Below, in pieces: positions 20,581-31,656 of a DNA stretch of 64,000 nt; within the stretch, counting starts at the first letter, position 1; each line of letters starts with the position of its first letter. The stretch is from Nereocystis luetkeana (lineage: Eukaryota > Sar > Phaeophyceae > Laminariales > Laminariaceae). Both the position numbers and the translations under genes were made by a program. The stretch covers positions 7,396,157 through 7,460,156 of the forward strand of contig JARUPZ010000023.1 in NCBI GenBank assembly GCA_031213475.1, given 5' to 3'. The notes under the pieces were generated by a model, which ran no database searches, had not been told where the DNA came from, and saw only the letters and a program-made list of their open reading frames with translations.

Positions 20581-22875
20581 TGCGCTCTAGGCTTTTGCGA
20601 GGACGCAATCCCTCGAGCCAGATTCATCGGCGAGGCACGCCAAGTCACGTGCCCGAACCCCGCCCTACACGAAGTTCAACAAGAGGTGGACCTCCGCCCC
20701 CTCCTGCAACAGATTCGTACTATTGGCAGGTCGGCGGACACGCAGGACGAACGCGATTTAGTGAACAGGGTCACCGTTGCCGAGAACCGCCTTCGGAGCA
20801 GGACCCACATTGTGCCGGAAAGGGTGGACTTGATACTGAACGCCACAGCGCGAGACGAGGAGGACCTCTCTTGGGACTGGCGTAGCACGATTCCACAACC
20901 GTATGCGCTATGTGGGGTCTGCGACAGGACTATGGAAGACGACGAGAGGTTCTCTTTCTCCGGTTGGCTCGTCCACAGGAGATGTGCCGTTGAAAGCGTA
21001 GAGGGAGACAATAGGGGAGGCGACCGGTTTGGGGTGGCCATTCGGGAAGGAACAGGACCGTCGCGTCGGAGAACATTCCTCCTCACGGAAATTCTGCCGA
21101 GGATCCATCTGAGGTACGACCGCGCTTCCGATCGGGGAGCCTATCAACAGCGTCAGTTGGAAATCCTACGGCGATCGGTGATCTCGGGTGTGGAGGAGGC
21201 TACAAGCCAGGACGAAGGCCGCCAGCAAGTACAAGGAGGGAGGGGAGATGACGCCGAAGCATCGTGCACCTATTGCGGCCAGGTTTTAGATGACTCTTCT
21301 GGAGAGTCGGGGGGCAGCCACGTGCGAGTACCTATCCCGTGCACCCACGGAGGGTTTGTGCATGCACGCTGCATGCCGGACCGGGCAGATCGCATCGCGA
21401 GAGGGCATGCCGACCCGAGGTCCTGCGTAGTGTGCCAGTTGTCGTGGCCGGAGGGGGGCAGGCCACCCCTCCCGGCGGAACCTGCCAGAGGGCTGCCCAT
21501 GTCCGAGCAGGGGGGGAGGTGGGCGGCGGTCAGTAGTGCCCTACAGTTCGCCGCCCTCCTTGAGCGGAGTGACCTCGGCGCGGAGTCCGCCAGTTACATG
21601 ACGACCGGGGTTCACAACACGTTCGAGCACATGGTGAGTGCCCTGGGGAGAAGTCCAACCTCTTCGTTCGTGTTGTGCCCCCTTTTCAGCGATGCGCTGG
21701 ATCTACCGCAACAGGCCTACCTCGATTTCCCCCGAACGAGGGAATGAGAAGCGGCGGCCGCCCACTATCGTACGCTGTTCGCCGCGTACGGCATCCGACC
21801 CCAGGACGTATTACTCCGATTCCCAAACCGGAGGCTCTACATTGGACCTCATGTCCAAGAGTATTTGGCGGGCCTTGACGCCGAATGGGAGGAACGACTG
21901 ACGAGGTGGACCCTCGGTGTCCAAAGGGCGCTGGAGGCAGGTGACGCGCTGCCTCCTTTTCCGACGGCGGTGGCGGCCCCACCGGAGCGGACGGACTCGG
22001 CACACGGGGACGACCGGTTAGCAAGGGGGCAGCATGGACAGAGAGGTGCCGCTCCAGGTTCGCCAGAGAGCCGAGAGATCACAAGGGACACCGCGCTAGT
22101 AGGCCTATCTATCTATTGCGGTGAGGACATAGAAAACTTAGATAATAGCCCAGAGGTCGACCATCTAAGGACAACCATCACTTGTGACCATAACAACGGA
22201 CAGTTGGTACACGCCGGCTGCATGCTGGATCGTGCCGAACGCCTCGCGTGTGGGCACACAGACCCGCGGCCATGCGTCGAGTGCGGCTCTGAATGGCCCG
22301 TAAAAACCCGACCTCCCCATCCGGCAGAATTAACTGAGGACCTTCCCAGACGACGGCCGGGGGGAAGGTGGTCGGCAGCAGGGGGTGCCCTGCAGTTCGC
22401 CGAACGTCTTGAGGAGGAGGGCACCCAGCTGGTACCGGCCAGTCATGTGACGACTGGTCATCACCATACGCTCGAGCACATGGTGAGAACCCATGGACGG
22501 AGCCCAACCTCTTCGTTCCTGCTGTGCTCCCTGTTCAGCGATGCCCTGGGCATACCTCGAGCGGCTTACCTCGACTTCCCCCGCACGAGGAAATGGCAAG
22601 CGGCCGCCGCCGACTACCGTGAGCGTTTTGCCGCGCATGCCATCCGACCGAGGGATATCATGCTCCGACTCCCAAATCGGAGGATTTACATCTCACCACA
22701 AGCCCAAGAGTTTCTGGCAGGCCTCCATGCCGAATGGGAGGAACGCCTGACTAGGTGGACCCTCGGGGTCCGAAATGCATTGGAGGCAGGTGACGTGGTG
22801 CCTCCTTTTCCGACGGCAGTGGCAGACACGCCAGGAGGGGCAGGTCAGGCGCTGGAGAGCGGGCCGTCAATAGGG
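20581..22875 (+). pseudogene. LINE polyprotein part 2: duplicated RING-H2 modules
   Basis: After the frameshift the frame reads CALGFCEDAIPRARFIGEAR and on to a half-finger (CGVCDRTM...VHRRC). Two homologous modules follow, ~845 bp apart. Module A: CTYCGQV, PCTHGGFVHARC, CVVC (C-x2-C, C-x-H, H-x2-C, C-x2-C). Module B: IYCGED, TCDHNNGQLVHAGC, CVEC, having lost the first Cys. Each finger is followed by the same ~190-residue domain (FEHMV, GRSPTSSF, LFSDAL, AYLDFPRTR, AEWEERLTRWTLGV). In module A a TGG has become TGA (21745-21747). Near 22875 two bases are missing compared with a parallel segment at 23500, shifting the frame again. Confidence 0.75.
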
Positions 22876-23935
22876 GGGCAACGATCAGGGCGGCACTGCT
22901 GGAAAGGCCACAGAGAACCGTCAGGCCGCGGGGAACAGGGACGCTACGTCAGCGGGACAAGTGGGGACCCCCCGGACAACATCCAGCACAACCCTGGCCA
23001 GGTGCACCCTCGGGGCATTAAACGTGCGGGAAGGAGGTGATGCGCTACCTCCTCTTCCGACGGCAGAGTGGACTCCCGGGGCCCAAACTGCGTTGGAGGC
23101 AGGGGACGATTTGCCCCCTTTTCCGACGGCGGCGGTGTCCACAACGGAGGGAACGGCCCCGGCGGCGCAGAGTGGTCCGAAAACTAGGGGGCGGGTGGAG
23201 CAGGGAGGAGCTGCTGGGAGTGCCGTAGAAAGCCGTCACACCGAGGGGGGTAGGGATGCCGCGCTAGCGGGACAAGTGGAGACCCCTCAGGCAAGGCCCA
23301 GTACCGTCTCTGCAACATTTGCGGCGGCAACGTCCCCTAGATCAACTGGAAGCGAATCGCCCTCGCGCGAGGGCGGCCAAGGTGGAATGGAGGCAAATGT
23401 TGGAGGTTCCTGTCCAAGTACTGCGCGGCCTCTGCCCCCGGCGGCCGAAACGACACCACCGGGAGGAGAAGCCCTGACGTCGGAGGGCGACTCGCGGATA
23501 GGGGGGCAAGTGGATCAGAGAAATGCTGTTGTAGTAGCGATGGCAAACCTTCAAACAGCCAGAGACAGGGATGTCACACCATCGGGACGCTTGGGGGTCC
23601 CCCTGACACCATCTGGCGCCACCCCAGCAACAGCTGGGAATACTTCCTCTGAACCTGGTAGCGCAGCCAGGGAGGGGGGGGGCACAGAAGGCGGACGAGG
23701 TCGACCGCGTGGGTCTAGGAGGGGGTCACGAGCGACAAGCACTGGGAGAGAGGCCGTCACGACCCGGGGAAGAATCCCTCGACCCGGCGGCAGTGAGCCA
23801 CCCTCGGTTCCTGAACCGAGAGGGGGCAGCGAGTCGCCCCCGACGCCCGGATCGGGAGGGGGCAGCGAGCTTCGTTCGGATCCTGGATCGAGAGGGGGAG
23901 GTGGCGAAGAGAGAGAACTCCCCAGGGAAGGATAA
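22876..23935 (+). pseudogene. LINE polyprotein part 3: repetitive linker
   Basis: A Gly/Pro/Ser/Arg-rich frame of about 350 codons without a domain. Short modules recur: LEAGD(D)LPPFPTA three to four times across parts 2 and 3, and (I/R)GGQV-type blocks followed by an (A/T)AGQV-like motif. The end (PGSRGGGGEERELPREG) meets a TAA at 23933-23935, but the same frame continues without a break into finger 5, so this stop is probably a mutation inside one former reading frame. Confidence 0.55.
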
Positions 23936-26302
23936 GGTGGCGAGGGGGGAGGATCAGCATCGGGGGGCGTAGGGCGACTCCGTGCATCCATTGACACCAG
24001 TCAAGACGGCGTGCTGTGCGGGGGATGCCGAGCGGCAGTTGCTCGGGGGCACCGAGTGGTAGGGCTGCCGTGTGGAAACCAGCACGTTATGCACGCGCGG
24101 TGTGTGGTGGAAGCTATTCGAAGGAGTGGGTCACACGCACAACTCATTTGCGCTACACGAGGGTGCACAGCCCGCCATGGGAGACGGGAATCACTGGAGG
24201 CAGCAGTTCAGGCTGATCCTGGACTCCGTGTTACGGCCGCAGGACTTGGAGGAAGGCCGGACAACAACAACGATGAACGGGGGGAAGAGCTTTGCTACCC
24301 GTGGGACCAGAATTCGTTAGGAATACCAGGGCCACTCGAAGATGTTTTTCTCGAGCATCTCCTACAACGTTTCATCACCGTTGTTAAGGGGCAGCCGGGG
24401 CTAGCCACTGTCCATGCCAAGCTTGTCACCCACGTGCTCGGTCTCCTGAACCACGCTCTCGGAGCGCATCGGCCAAACAGACACTCCGAGAGGCCGAGTT
24501 CGCTCCTGAGGGCCATCAAGCTGTGGTACATAGTGCCAGCACTGCTACACTCGCAGGACAGCCGCGTGAAGCGACGCGAGAGATTCGCGTCCGTCGAACG
24601 CGGTGACATCACGCTTATTCTCCCGTGGTTGATGGAGTACACCAGTCGAGCATCGACACGGCGCAGGGGCCCAACCTACGAAGCCACAGACGTGGCTAAG
24701 TACGAGAGAGCGTCGTCAGCCTGTCGCCATTCGGGCGGGGTGTCAGTGGCTGCACGCGGTCTTCTCGCGGAAGCTCGAGCGCCCGGCGACGAGGTGACAT
24801 GGGAGCGGGTGAAAGCCAAATTCCCGGGGGAAGACCGTGCCTCCATCTCCGAGTCGGCAGTGGCAGCGGTGACAGCAAGCTCCACGGAACCGGAGGAAGG
24901 GAGTGCTCCCAACTGGTGTCCAGAGCAAGAGTTCGATTCGCGGGTGGCCCTCGACGTCATCAACTCCCGAAATGCGTTCTCAGGCGCGGGGAGTGACGGT
25001 CTACGCTTCTCACGCCTGCAGTTGATCATCAGGACCGGCTTCGGTCGCGAGAAATTTGGAGCTAGCATCGAGGCCCTTTGGAGGCGGATCTTCGACGACC
25101 CCGGTGCATTCCCGCCGGAATTCTGGCTGCTCTTCTTGCAGTCCAACCCCACTGCCTTGGGGGGGAAATGTCGCCCCGTATGTGTAGGTATGACATGGAG
25201 ACGTCTTCTCGCAGCTGGGACGATGCGGCAGTGGCGGCCACGGCTGGAAGAGATTAATCGTGAGGCAAGGCAGTTTGGGGTAGGGCTTCGAGGGGGGGTG
25301 GAGCAGGTAGCTCAACGCGCCGGGGTGCACCATGAGGCAAGAAACTGGCTCATCCGAATTGACTGTTCCGACGCCTTCAATACTGTAAAGCGGACGGCAG
25401 TACTTGCCGAGGCGGCCACTTGCGTGCCCGCGCTCACGCTGTTCATTGCTAAATGCTACGGCGAGAGGCCCGCCCCTACGTTCTTCCAGATGGATTCGGA
25501 GGAGCGGCGCAAAATTGACTGTTCCTGTGGAGTGCAGCAAGGGGATGCCATGGGCCCGGCGCTGTTCTGCAAGCCACTGCTGCCAATACTCAAGCGGGTC
25601 CGTGAGGACTTCGAACGCCGGGGTGTTGAAGCCTTTGCCTACCTCGATGACATCAGCATCGGTATGTCAGAGATCACACCGGACACGGTGAGAGTAGTGC
25701 CCTTCCTCCAGCACGAGCTGTGCGAAATAGGCATTGCCATTAACCCCAGAAAGACGGTTGCTTTGCCTCCAAAAGGGCATGTGCCTACGTCGGAAGAGAT
25801 AGCACTTCTGAGGGGCATCGGTGTTCGCATTGCGGAAGGGGGTGGGGTAAAAGTGGCTGGCGTGCCCATAGGTACTGATGCATTTGCGGTGAACAGCGCC
25901 GTGGAGATATTCCGAGACGGGGGAGCAGAGCAACTCGCGCGCATCCTGCCGCGCATGTCGGACAAACTGTCGGCGAACCTCATCGCCACCAGTTCAATGG
26001 TGCAGCGGACCTCCTACATTGAGCGGGTAATGGACCCGGAGCTGTCACTACCCGCGTGTCAGCGGGCAGACACTAGCGCAATGTGGATGCTCGACCGCCT
26101 TCTCGAGCTTCCAGGGACAGCGGACGAATCGCCGTTCTTTGCGGACGGATGCCCGGCGAACCGGTTGACGCTACAGCCCCACCAGAAAGCGCAGGCGAGC
26201 CTCTCCACAGGGGCCGGGGGGTTTGGACTGTCGTCGGCTGAATCAAGGAGAATGTCAGCGTCCATCGGGAGCTTAGTGGCGACGGTGCCAGGTCCTCGCT
26301 GA
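23936..26302 (+). pseudogene. LINE polyprotein part 4: RING-like finger 5 and reverse transcriptase
   Basis: The frame opens with VLCGGCRAAVARGHRVVGLP, then CGNQHVMHARC and CATRGC, another RING-like finger. The RT domain follows: CRPVCVG, motif A IDCSDAFNTVKR (25358), motif B GVQQGDAMGPALF (25532) and motif C AYLDDISI (25640), the catalytic pair being YLDD, then NPRKT. The RT stretch itself (about 24900-26000) is intact, so decay is recent. A one-base loss near 26290 (after SLVATVP) ends the frame at 26302. The continuation QVLADLSGPLGEKVRRELP is in the next frame. Confidence 0.85.
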
Positions 26303-27530
26303 CCTCTCCGGTCCATTAGGGGAAAAAGTCCGAAGGGAGTTGCCCAATTCGGACCTCGTTCGCCGCATATGGAGCAGCCTCAGGGACCTTCGCGATATCC
26401 ATGGGGTATCGGAGGAGGCAATGGCAATCGTAATCCCGGAAAGTTGGCGGAACAGGGCGTTCTGCGCAAGCAAGGAAGGAGAGACAGAACAGTATGATGT
26501 GGAGGTACTGCCGGTGCATGACACCCTAACGATCAGCTCCCACAAGGCGCAATACAAGTTGGGGCAGCAGATCAACCGGGTACGGTACCAACGGTACGTT
26601 GCTTCTCTGGACCAGCTCCCCGAGGTAGCAGGCCCGTCGGATCGGGACGATGTGTTCGGGGGGAGGGAAACCAGAGGTCTTGCCAAAGCTCGGCAACGGA
26701 GCCTATCGGGACCAGGCGCTGTCGCCTGTTTGCGTGCAAGGCCTGTGGACACGGCACGTATCATACCGACTTCTGAGTTCGTGTCTATGGGACGGCGCTT
26801 CCTGGGAATGGAGGAGCTCACAGCGGCGAGGTGCCTCTACTGCGAAGCGACGGATGTCACCACACGTCACGCGCGCACATGCCACCGAGCAGGCGCACAG
26901 GTTAACCAGCATCAGCTGCTAGTCCACGCACTGTCTCGCACCTTTAAGCGGTTGTCCATCTGCCATCAAATGGAAAGCGGAGCGCCCTTCAACGCCGACA
27001 GAAACCTCCGCATGGACATAGTGATCGAGAGGGGAGGCCTCCGAGACGCTACGTCGTCAGAGTACCGCAACAAGGCGATACTCCTCGACATCACGCATGC
27101 AGACCCCCAAGCGAGGGTCCTCATGCGGGCTGGTAGCGCTGATCGAGACGGATCAGCCGCTTCCACTTCTGAGGCTCGAAAGCGCAACGACTACGCTCGT
27201 GCAGGACAAGTGTACTTAGACGAGCGCAGCCGTAAACTTGTCACCCTCGCGGTGGAAATCTTTGGACGCCTCGGGAAGGAAGGTAGCGATTTCATCGACC
27301 AGCTGGCGGCGAGCATCGTTGAAGGAACGGACGGGGGATCTTTAGCAAGAAAAGGGGTTTGTAAGGAGCACCTTTTCCAGGTCATATCGGTGACTACCCA
27401 GGTCGCGATCTCGCGCAGAGTGCATCGATATAAGCTCGCCCTGCGAGACCGCCAGGCCGCCATGGGGAGAAGGGGGGAGGAGGGAGGACTACTTCCCATG
27501 GCGTGGGGGTGGAATGTAGATGCGGAGTAG
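26288..27530 (+). pseudogene. LINE polyprotein part 5: zinc knuckle and restriction-like endonuclease
   Basis: It continues the RT frame after a single-base shift and is open to the TAG at 27528. CLYCEATDVTTRHARTC is a C-x2-C-x8-H-x3-C knuckle near 26830. Then RMDIVIERGGLRD and NKAILLDITHADP give two acidic residues 24 positions apart, with a nearby Lys, as in PD-(D/E)xK endonucleases at the C-terminus of R2-like LINEs. The final ~100 residues are basic (KLALRDRQAAMGRR). Such enzymes nick the target to prime reverse transcription; the target of this element is unknown. Confidence 0.75.
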
Positions 27531-27704
27531 GACGCATGGCGTATATATATACATAGTAGGTAAAGTATATGGGTAATTGGTGGGGGTGCGTATTCAAGTG
27601 GGTATACGCAGGGAAGGAGGATTGGTTAGATGAAGTTAGTGGTATTCGATGAATGATGTCAGCTTTTTCATTTTGAATGAACACCGCCCTGCACATTGTT
27701 AGAA

Positions 27705-27728
27705 GGCAAAAAAATAATAAAAATATGA
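27705..27728 (+). other. A-rich 3' tail of the RING LINE
   Basis: An A-rich stretch (about 27706-27725) about 175 bp past the stop codon, the likely 3' terminus of the element. The following 260 bp to 27984 contain nothing recognisable. Confidence 0.45.
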
Positions 27729-27992
27729 ATGTGGACCAGATATCATGCAAGAAGCTGCGCCTTGGGTGCGGTGTTCTGGTACGTGTGTGTGCGCCTTGCG
27801 TTCTTGGGCCCCTGCGGGGTGCATATTTTGATACTGATTACTGATGATACCTTATTATCACAATTTGATATCTACTGCTTGTTCAGATGAAATGCACCCT
27901 GCTGTACACCTTCCGTGACATATACTGAGGATACATGCTGTGACGATATTATTGCTGAATTGACAACTGGTGCATTTTGAGCATATAATAAC

Positions 27993-28905
27993 CAGGGCTT
28001 TACGCGGGTCAGGTCAAACCTCACGGGTCGGGTCGGGTCGGGTCAGCTGACCCGACCCGACCCGCAAAATGTTTGAGGTATGTTGACTTGACCCGACCCG
28101 ACCCGCGAGACTTTGAAAGCCTCTTGACCTGACCCGACCCGACCCGTGAGATTTGAAAATCTCTCGACCCGACCCGACCCGCGAGACTTCAAAACCTCCT
28201 GACCCGACCCGAACCGACCCGCCACCTTCCGACTGACCCGTGAGACACGGGTTTCATGCGGGTCGGGTCACCTTCACCCACGAGACCATTTAGCTTGACC
28301 CGAAAGCTCGACCCGCGGATCTGGCCCGTGGGTCGGCACTTCAAAAACAATTTAATGTTCATTTTAGTGCCCCGAGGCGATATACGACCTAGCTGTAGTG
28401 GGTATGAATGGATGCGGGCATGCGTATATGAGTTTGGCGGTGTTTTGATGTCTGAATATGATGCCAAAGGAGTATTATTGAGTATTGGTACGAGAGAAGC
28501 CTTTGGGTAAGAGAGCGGGAAGTGATTCAAGCGTCAGATCCGCGAGCCGAATGCGCGGGTCCGACCCGCGGGCCAGCAAAAAACAACTCGCGGGTCATGC
28601 TGGCCCGACCCGCGAGTGACCCGCTTCTCGCGGGTCATGACCTGACCCGACCCGTGAGCTTTTGATCACCTCTTGACCCGACCCGACCCGACCCGACCCG
28701 ACCCGACCCGACCCGACCCGACCCGTGAGATTTGAAAAACTCTTGACTCGACCTGACCCGACCCGCGAGATTTGAAAATTTCTTGACCCGACCCGACCCG
28801 ACCCGTGATATTTTGAACACTTCCTGACCCGACCCGACCCGACCCGTGACATTTTGAACATCAAGTGACCCGACCCGCGGGTCGGGTCATGACCCGCGAA
28901 AACTG
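27993..28905. mobile_element. hAT-like non-autonomous element rich in ACCCG pentamers (long copy)
   Basis: 913 bp. The left end CAGGGCTTTACGCGGGTCA and the reverse complement of the right end CAGTTTTCGCGGGTCA are clear inverted repeats. Flanks ATAATAAC (27985-27992) and GTGATAAC (28906-28913) are an 8-bp duplication, 6 of 8 identical. The interior alternates GACCC arrays with short spacers (GAGATTTGAAA and TTGAACA types), repeated about ten times. The left end matches the 255-bp relative at 369-623. No transposase is encoded. Confidence 0.75.
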
Positions 28906-28974
28906 GTGATAACACCATATATACTATTAATACATGTCGTAGACTATACCAGATATTCAGGAACCACGAGTATA

Positions 28975-29155
28975 AAACATCAAAAGACCTTGAAATTCGT
29001 CCCGCCGAAGATCAAGATTGAGATCGAGATTGAGATTGCCTCTTTTCGCCAAGATTACCGAAAAGATCAAGATTGCTTTTTTTCGGGCAATCTTTTTCAA
29101 TAATTGATCGGCACTGACGTTTTCGGAAGCAATCCCCCAACACTGACTTTTACGG
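28975..29155 (-). mobile_element. hAT-type terminus fragment, opposite orientation
   Basis: On the minus strand GTCAGTGTTGGGGGATTG (end near 29155) resembles the terminus at 17708. The interior is GATTGAGATCGAGATTGAG-type sequence. The partner end is absent, so it is a truncated relic. Confidence 0.4.
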
Positions 29156-29777
29156 CATACCAGGTATTTTGTTTCGTCGTGAGGATGAACAGCTGCGAAT
29201 ATACCGCACCCATGCCATCCCCATCTCCCAACCTTGGCATCCCTCATCTCGTGCGCTGTAAGCAATCCACAGCAGCAGCAGCAGCGTACCGCGACAACGA
29301 TACCGCTTCAACGTGTGGCCGGCCGGCACTGCGGGAGATAGATACTACTTTCTGTTTATGTGAAACCCATGCACAGCTCTGTGCGCTGATCGCATGTTGA
29401 GTTTCTTGTCGACGAGAGGAAACATGTCCTCGGGTGCACGCAGCAAGGGGCATGCAACCACACCAACAGCGATCGCAAAATACATTCCCTTTGCACTCGC
29501 ACCCTGCCGAGCCGGGACCATCGCCAAGGCTATGGAGAGCCGCAGCATGCCGGACTGGGGGTGGAGAGGGGTGGCGTTGGGCCTGTGAGGGCGACCGGGA
29601 GCAACAACAGCTCTCCAGTGCGTCTGGATGATAGCTTTGGCTCGCTGGGACGCTCACCGGAGTTCGAATTTGTGAGCACGAGCGGTGGTGGAGCTGCTTG
29701 CTGCTGTGGTTGGAGGTTCGAGCGGGGTGGAGGAGGCAGATGAAAAGGACGAGGATGATGAGCAGGGGGGGAAATAA

Positions 29778-29904
29778 GGGTCGATCTTCACGAGGGCTGT
29801 GTTTTAGTTTTTTTCGGTATTTTCCCGAATTTTCGGTGCTTCTTGCCGAATTTTCGGGAAAATACTGAAATAAACTGAAAGATACTCCTCGTTAAGATCG
29901 ACCC
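29778..29904. mobile_element. Tourist-like MITE flanked by TAA
   Basis: A 127-bp element with long inverted repeats: GGGTCGATCTTCACGAGG at the left, and GGGTCGATCTTAACGAGG as the reverse complement of the right end. The repeats continue inward through CGGTATTTTCCCGAA-like sequence. The flanks are TAA on both sides (29775-29777 and 29905-29907). The interior resembles the hairpin at 36742-36815. Confidence 0.8.
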
Positions 29905-29907
29905 TAA

Positions 29908-30900
29908 CGCAGGCGGCCGTACCGCAGCAGGTTGTCCTTGAGGTTGTATGTAGCGGGTCATTCGGAGCATATATATGGCGTTCGTATGATGTACGAAGAA
30001 GCAGCACGGGGGATCGCCGCTTGCTGTAAAATGACCAGATACGAGTGTTTTACACCACTAGGTATGACACCTGGTATGTTTGTTGTATGTACTCGTACGT
30101 CCGGCAACAACTGCTGCTGTACGAGCTTCAGGCATACAGTAATCAACACACACGTGATTGGACCCACGAATGGAAGGGGTGTACAACGGCAGTAGCGCCA
30201 GTTTATAAGATAGAGCACCTACCTAATAACCGGAGGCTTTAGTTCTTGCGGGCTCATGCGTCATACCTGGTACGAAGGTGACGAGGGTATCAGGAATGCG
30301 CAATCGGCACAGCAAATATAATCATATAGATGAAAAAGCGGGCCTTCCTTGTTTACGAAAAGGCACGAGCGTCGAGATCTACATCATTTTCGCAGACTAC
30401 TCGCCAAAATGTGGTTCAAACGTCACGGCGAAATTCGCGACGATTTATTTTTGCGGGGAAACCCTCTATTTCAAACCCAACGGTTTTTGCGGGTGGAGCC
30501 AACCCTCGAGAGCGGGGCACGGCCAGGCCGAGCCGGGCCGACCGCACCTGGCCCGGCCCGTGGTATATTCGAATCACGGGCCGAAGCCTGGCTCAGCCTG
30601 CGAGATTCCTATTTCACCGACCGTCGGCCAAGCCCGGTTCGCAACGTTCCAAAGCCCCTGTCCGGCCTGGCCTGTGACATCCTCCTCAGGTCATTTTCGC
30701 GTTCCTCTTCAAGCTGTGGCTCCTCCTCCTCGAAATTTGGAGGCCACAACCTGCTCGTTAGCCCGCGCTCAGCGGTGTCTTTGGGTAGCCGCCCGTTGTC
30801 CACAAGCGGCGTGCGAAGCAAAGTCTTCCATGCCTCTATACCCACCTTCGGATACCGTTGGTGCGCGTGGATTGCGTAGTGCCTTGATCAGGCGTGATTG
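29908..30900. other. No gene recognised
   Basis: It contains TACCTGGTA at 30264-30272 and a GGCC-rich patch at 30510-30570 whose alternating GGCCGAGCC/GGCCCGGCCC words recall the GGGTC-rich elements but lack defined ends. The long frames across it are not supported by any domain. Confidence 0.4.
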
Positions 30901-31064
30901 GGGGCACGACAAAGGGACAAATGTCACGAATCGTGACTTTTTGTTTTAGGGGAAAGCTAAAAAAAAAATGGCGTCATGAATCGTGATTTTTTAGTCGTGA
31001 AAAATCACGATTCACGACAGAAATATCACGAATCGTGTTTTTTTTTGTTCGTTAGGAGTGGCCC
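30901..31064. mobile_element. MITE with GGGCC...CCTAACGAAC termini, copy 2
   Basis: 164 bp. The left end GGGGCACGACAAAGGGAC matches the reverse complement of the right end, GGGCCACTCCTAACGAAC, at 12 of 18 positions without gaps. The flanks are TTG at the left and TTA at the right. It has multiple TCACGATTCGTGA-type palindromes. Same family as 17390-17556. Confidence 0.6.
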
Positions 31065-31656
31065 TTAAAAGGCAGTCATGCTGTCAACATAAGCGATCCC
31101 TCATTTACTCCCCGGGATCTATGTCCTCGATGGACCAACAATTTCAGGCCGGACTGATGACCTGAAATTATTCCCAATCTCCAGGAGTGTCTCCCAAGTT
31201 GTTATTCCACGTTAACATATGTTAGTGCCGTTCGTATTCCTCATCGATACTCGATTTTCAATTCAATGACCTCAGCATGCAGACAACACTTCTAGTGCCT
31301 CTCGCCGACGCACTTCACAGACACCCGCATGGCCATGGGTAAAACGAGCGGCGACGTCATCATCAGCGATAACCTATGTAAAAAACAATATTGTACCTTC
31401 AATGCAGAATTCACAAAACGTCGCCAATATTCGGAAACGCCAGTGAACGCTGCAAATTTGTGTTGTGTTATATACCACTAACTCCGACGGACCACGCGAT
31501 TCACCCGACGCCATTTTGTTTTTTCCTCGCGAGTTAACGCGAGAGGCTGAGCTACCCAGACCCACGATCAGAGCCGAGGGGAGGACGCCACCCTCGTTCC
31601 CTGCCGCATCAACGATACGGTATATGACATGGAGAGCACCCGCGAGACACACCGCG
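31065..31656. other. No gene recognised
   Basis: Unremarkable mixed sequence between a MITE and a decayed minus-strand ORF. Confidence 0.5.

Larger units (their letters stand above)
19590..27728 (+). mobile_element. Non-LTR retrotransposon with RING-finger array, RT and restriction-like endonuclease
   Basis: About 8.1 kb, one strand, one former long coding region. Order: Pro/Ser/Thr-rich N-terminus, RING-like fingers (20202-20331, 20911-20985, 21265-21435, 22108-22288, 24017-24166), a tandemly duplicated ~845-bp module carrying the third and fourth fingers, a low-complexity linker, RT, CCHC knuckle, then a PD-D/ExK-like endonuclease. The 3' end is A-rich (about 27705-27725). The order RT then CCHC then endonuclease suits early-branching LINEs of the R2/CRE type; the exact clade is not established. 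Frameshifts near 20580, 22875 and 26290 and stops at 21745-21747 and 23933-23935 make it non-autonomous now. Flanking target duplications were not identified. Confidence 0.85.

Noticed and set aside
24295..25540. Minus-strand genes across the RT region
   Set aside because: They are antisense shadows of the reverse-transcriptase frame, which has clear catalytic motifs.
30278..30949. 223-codon plus-strand gene
   Set aside because: It runs through a GGCC-rich repetitive patch and into a MITE; no domain is present.
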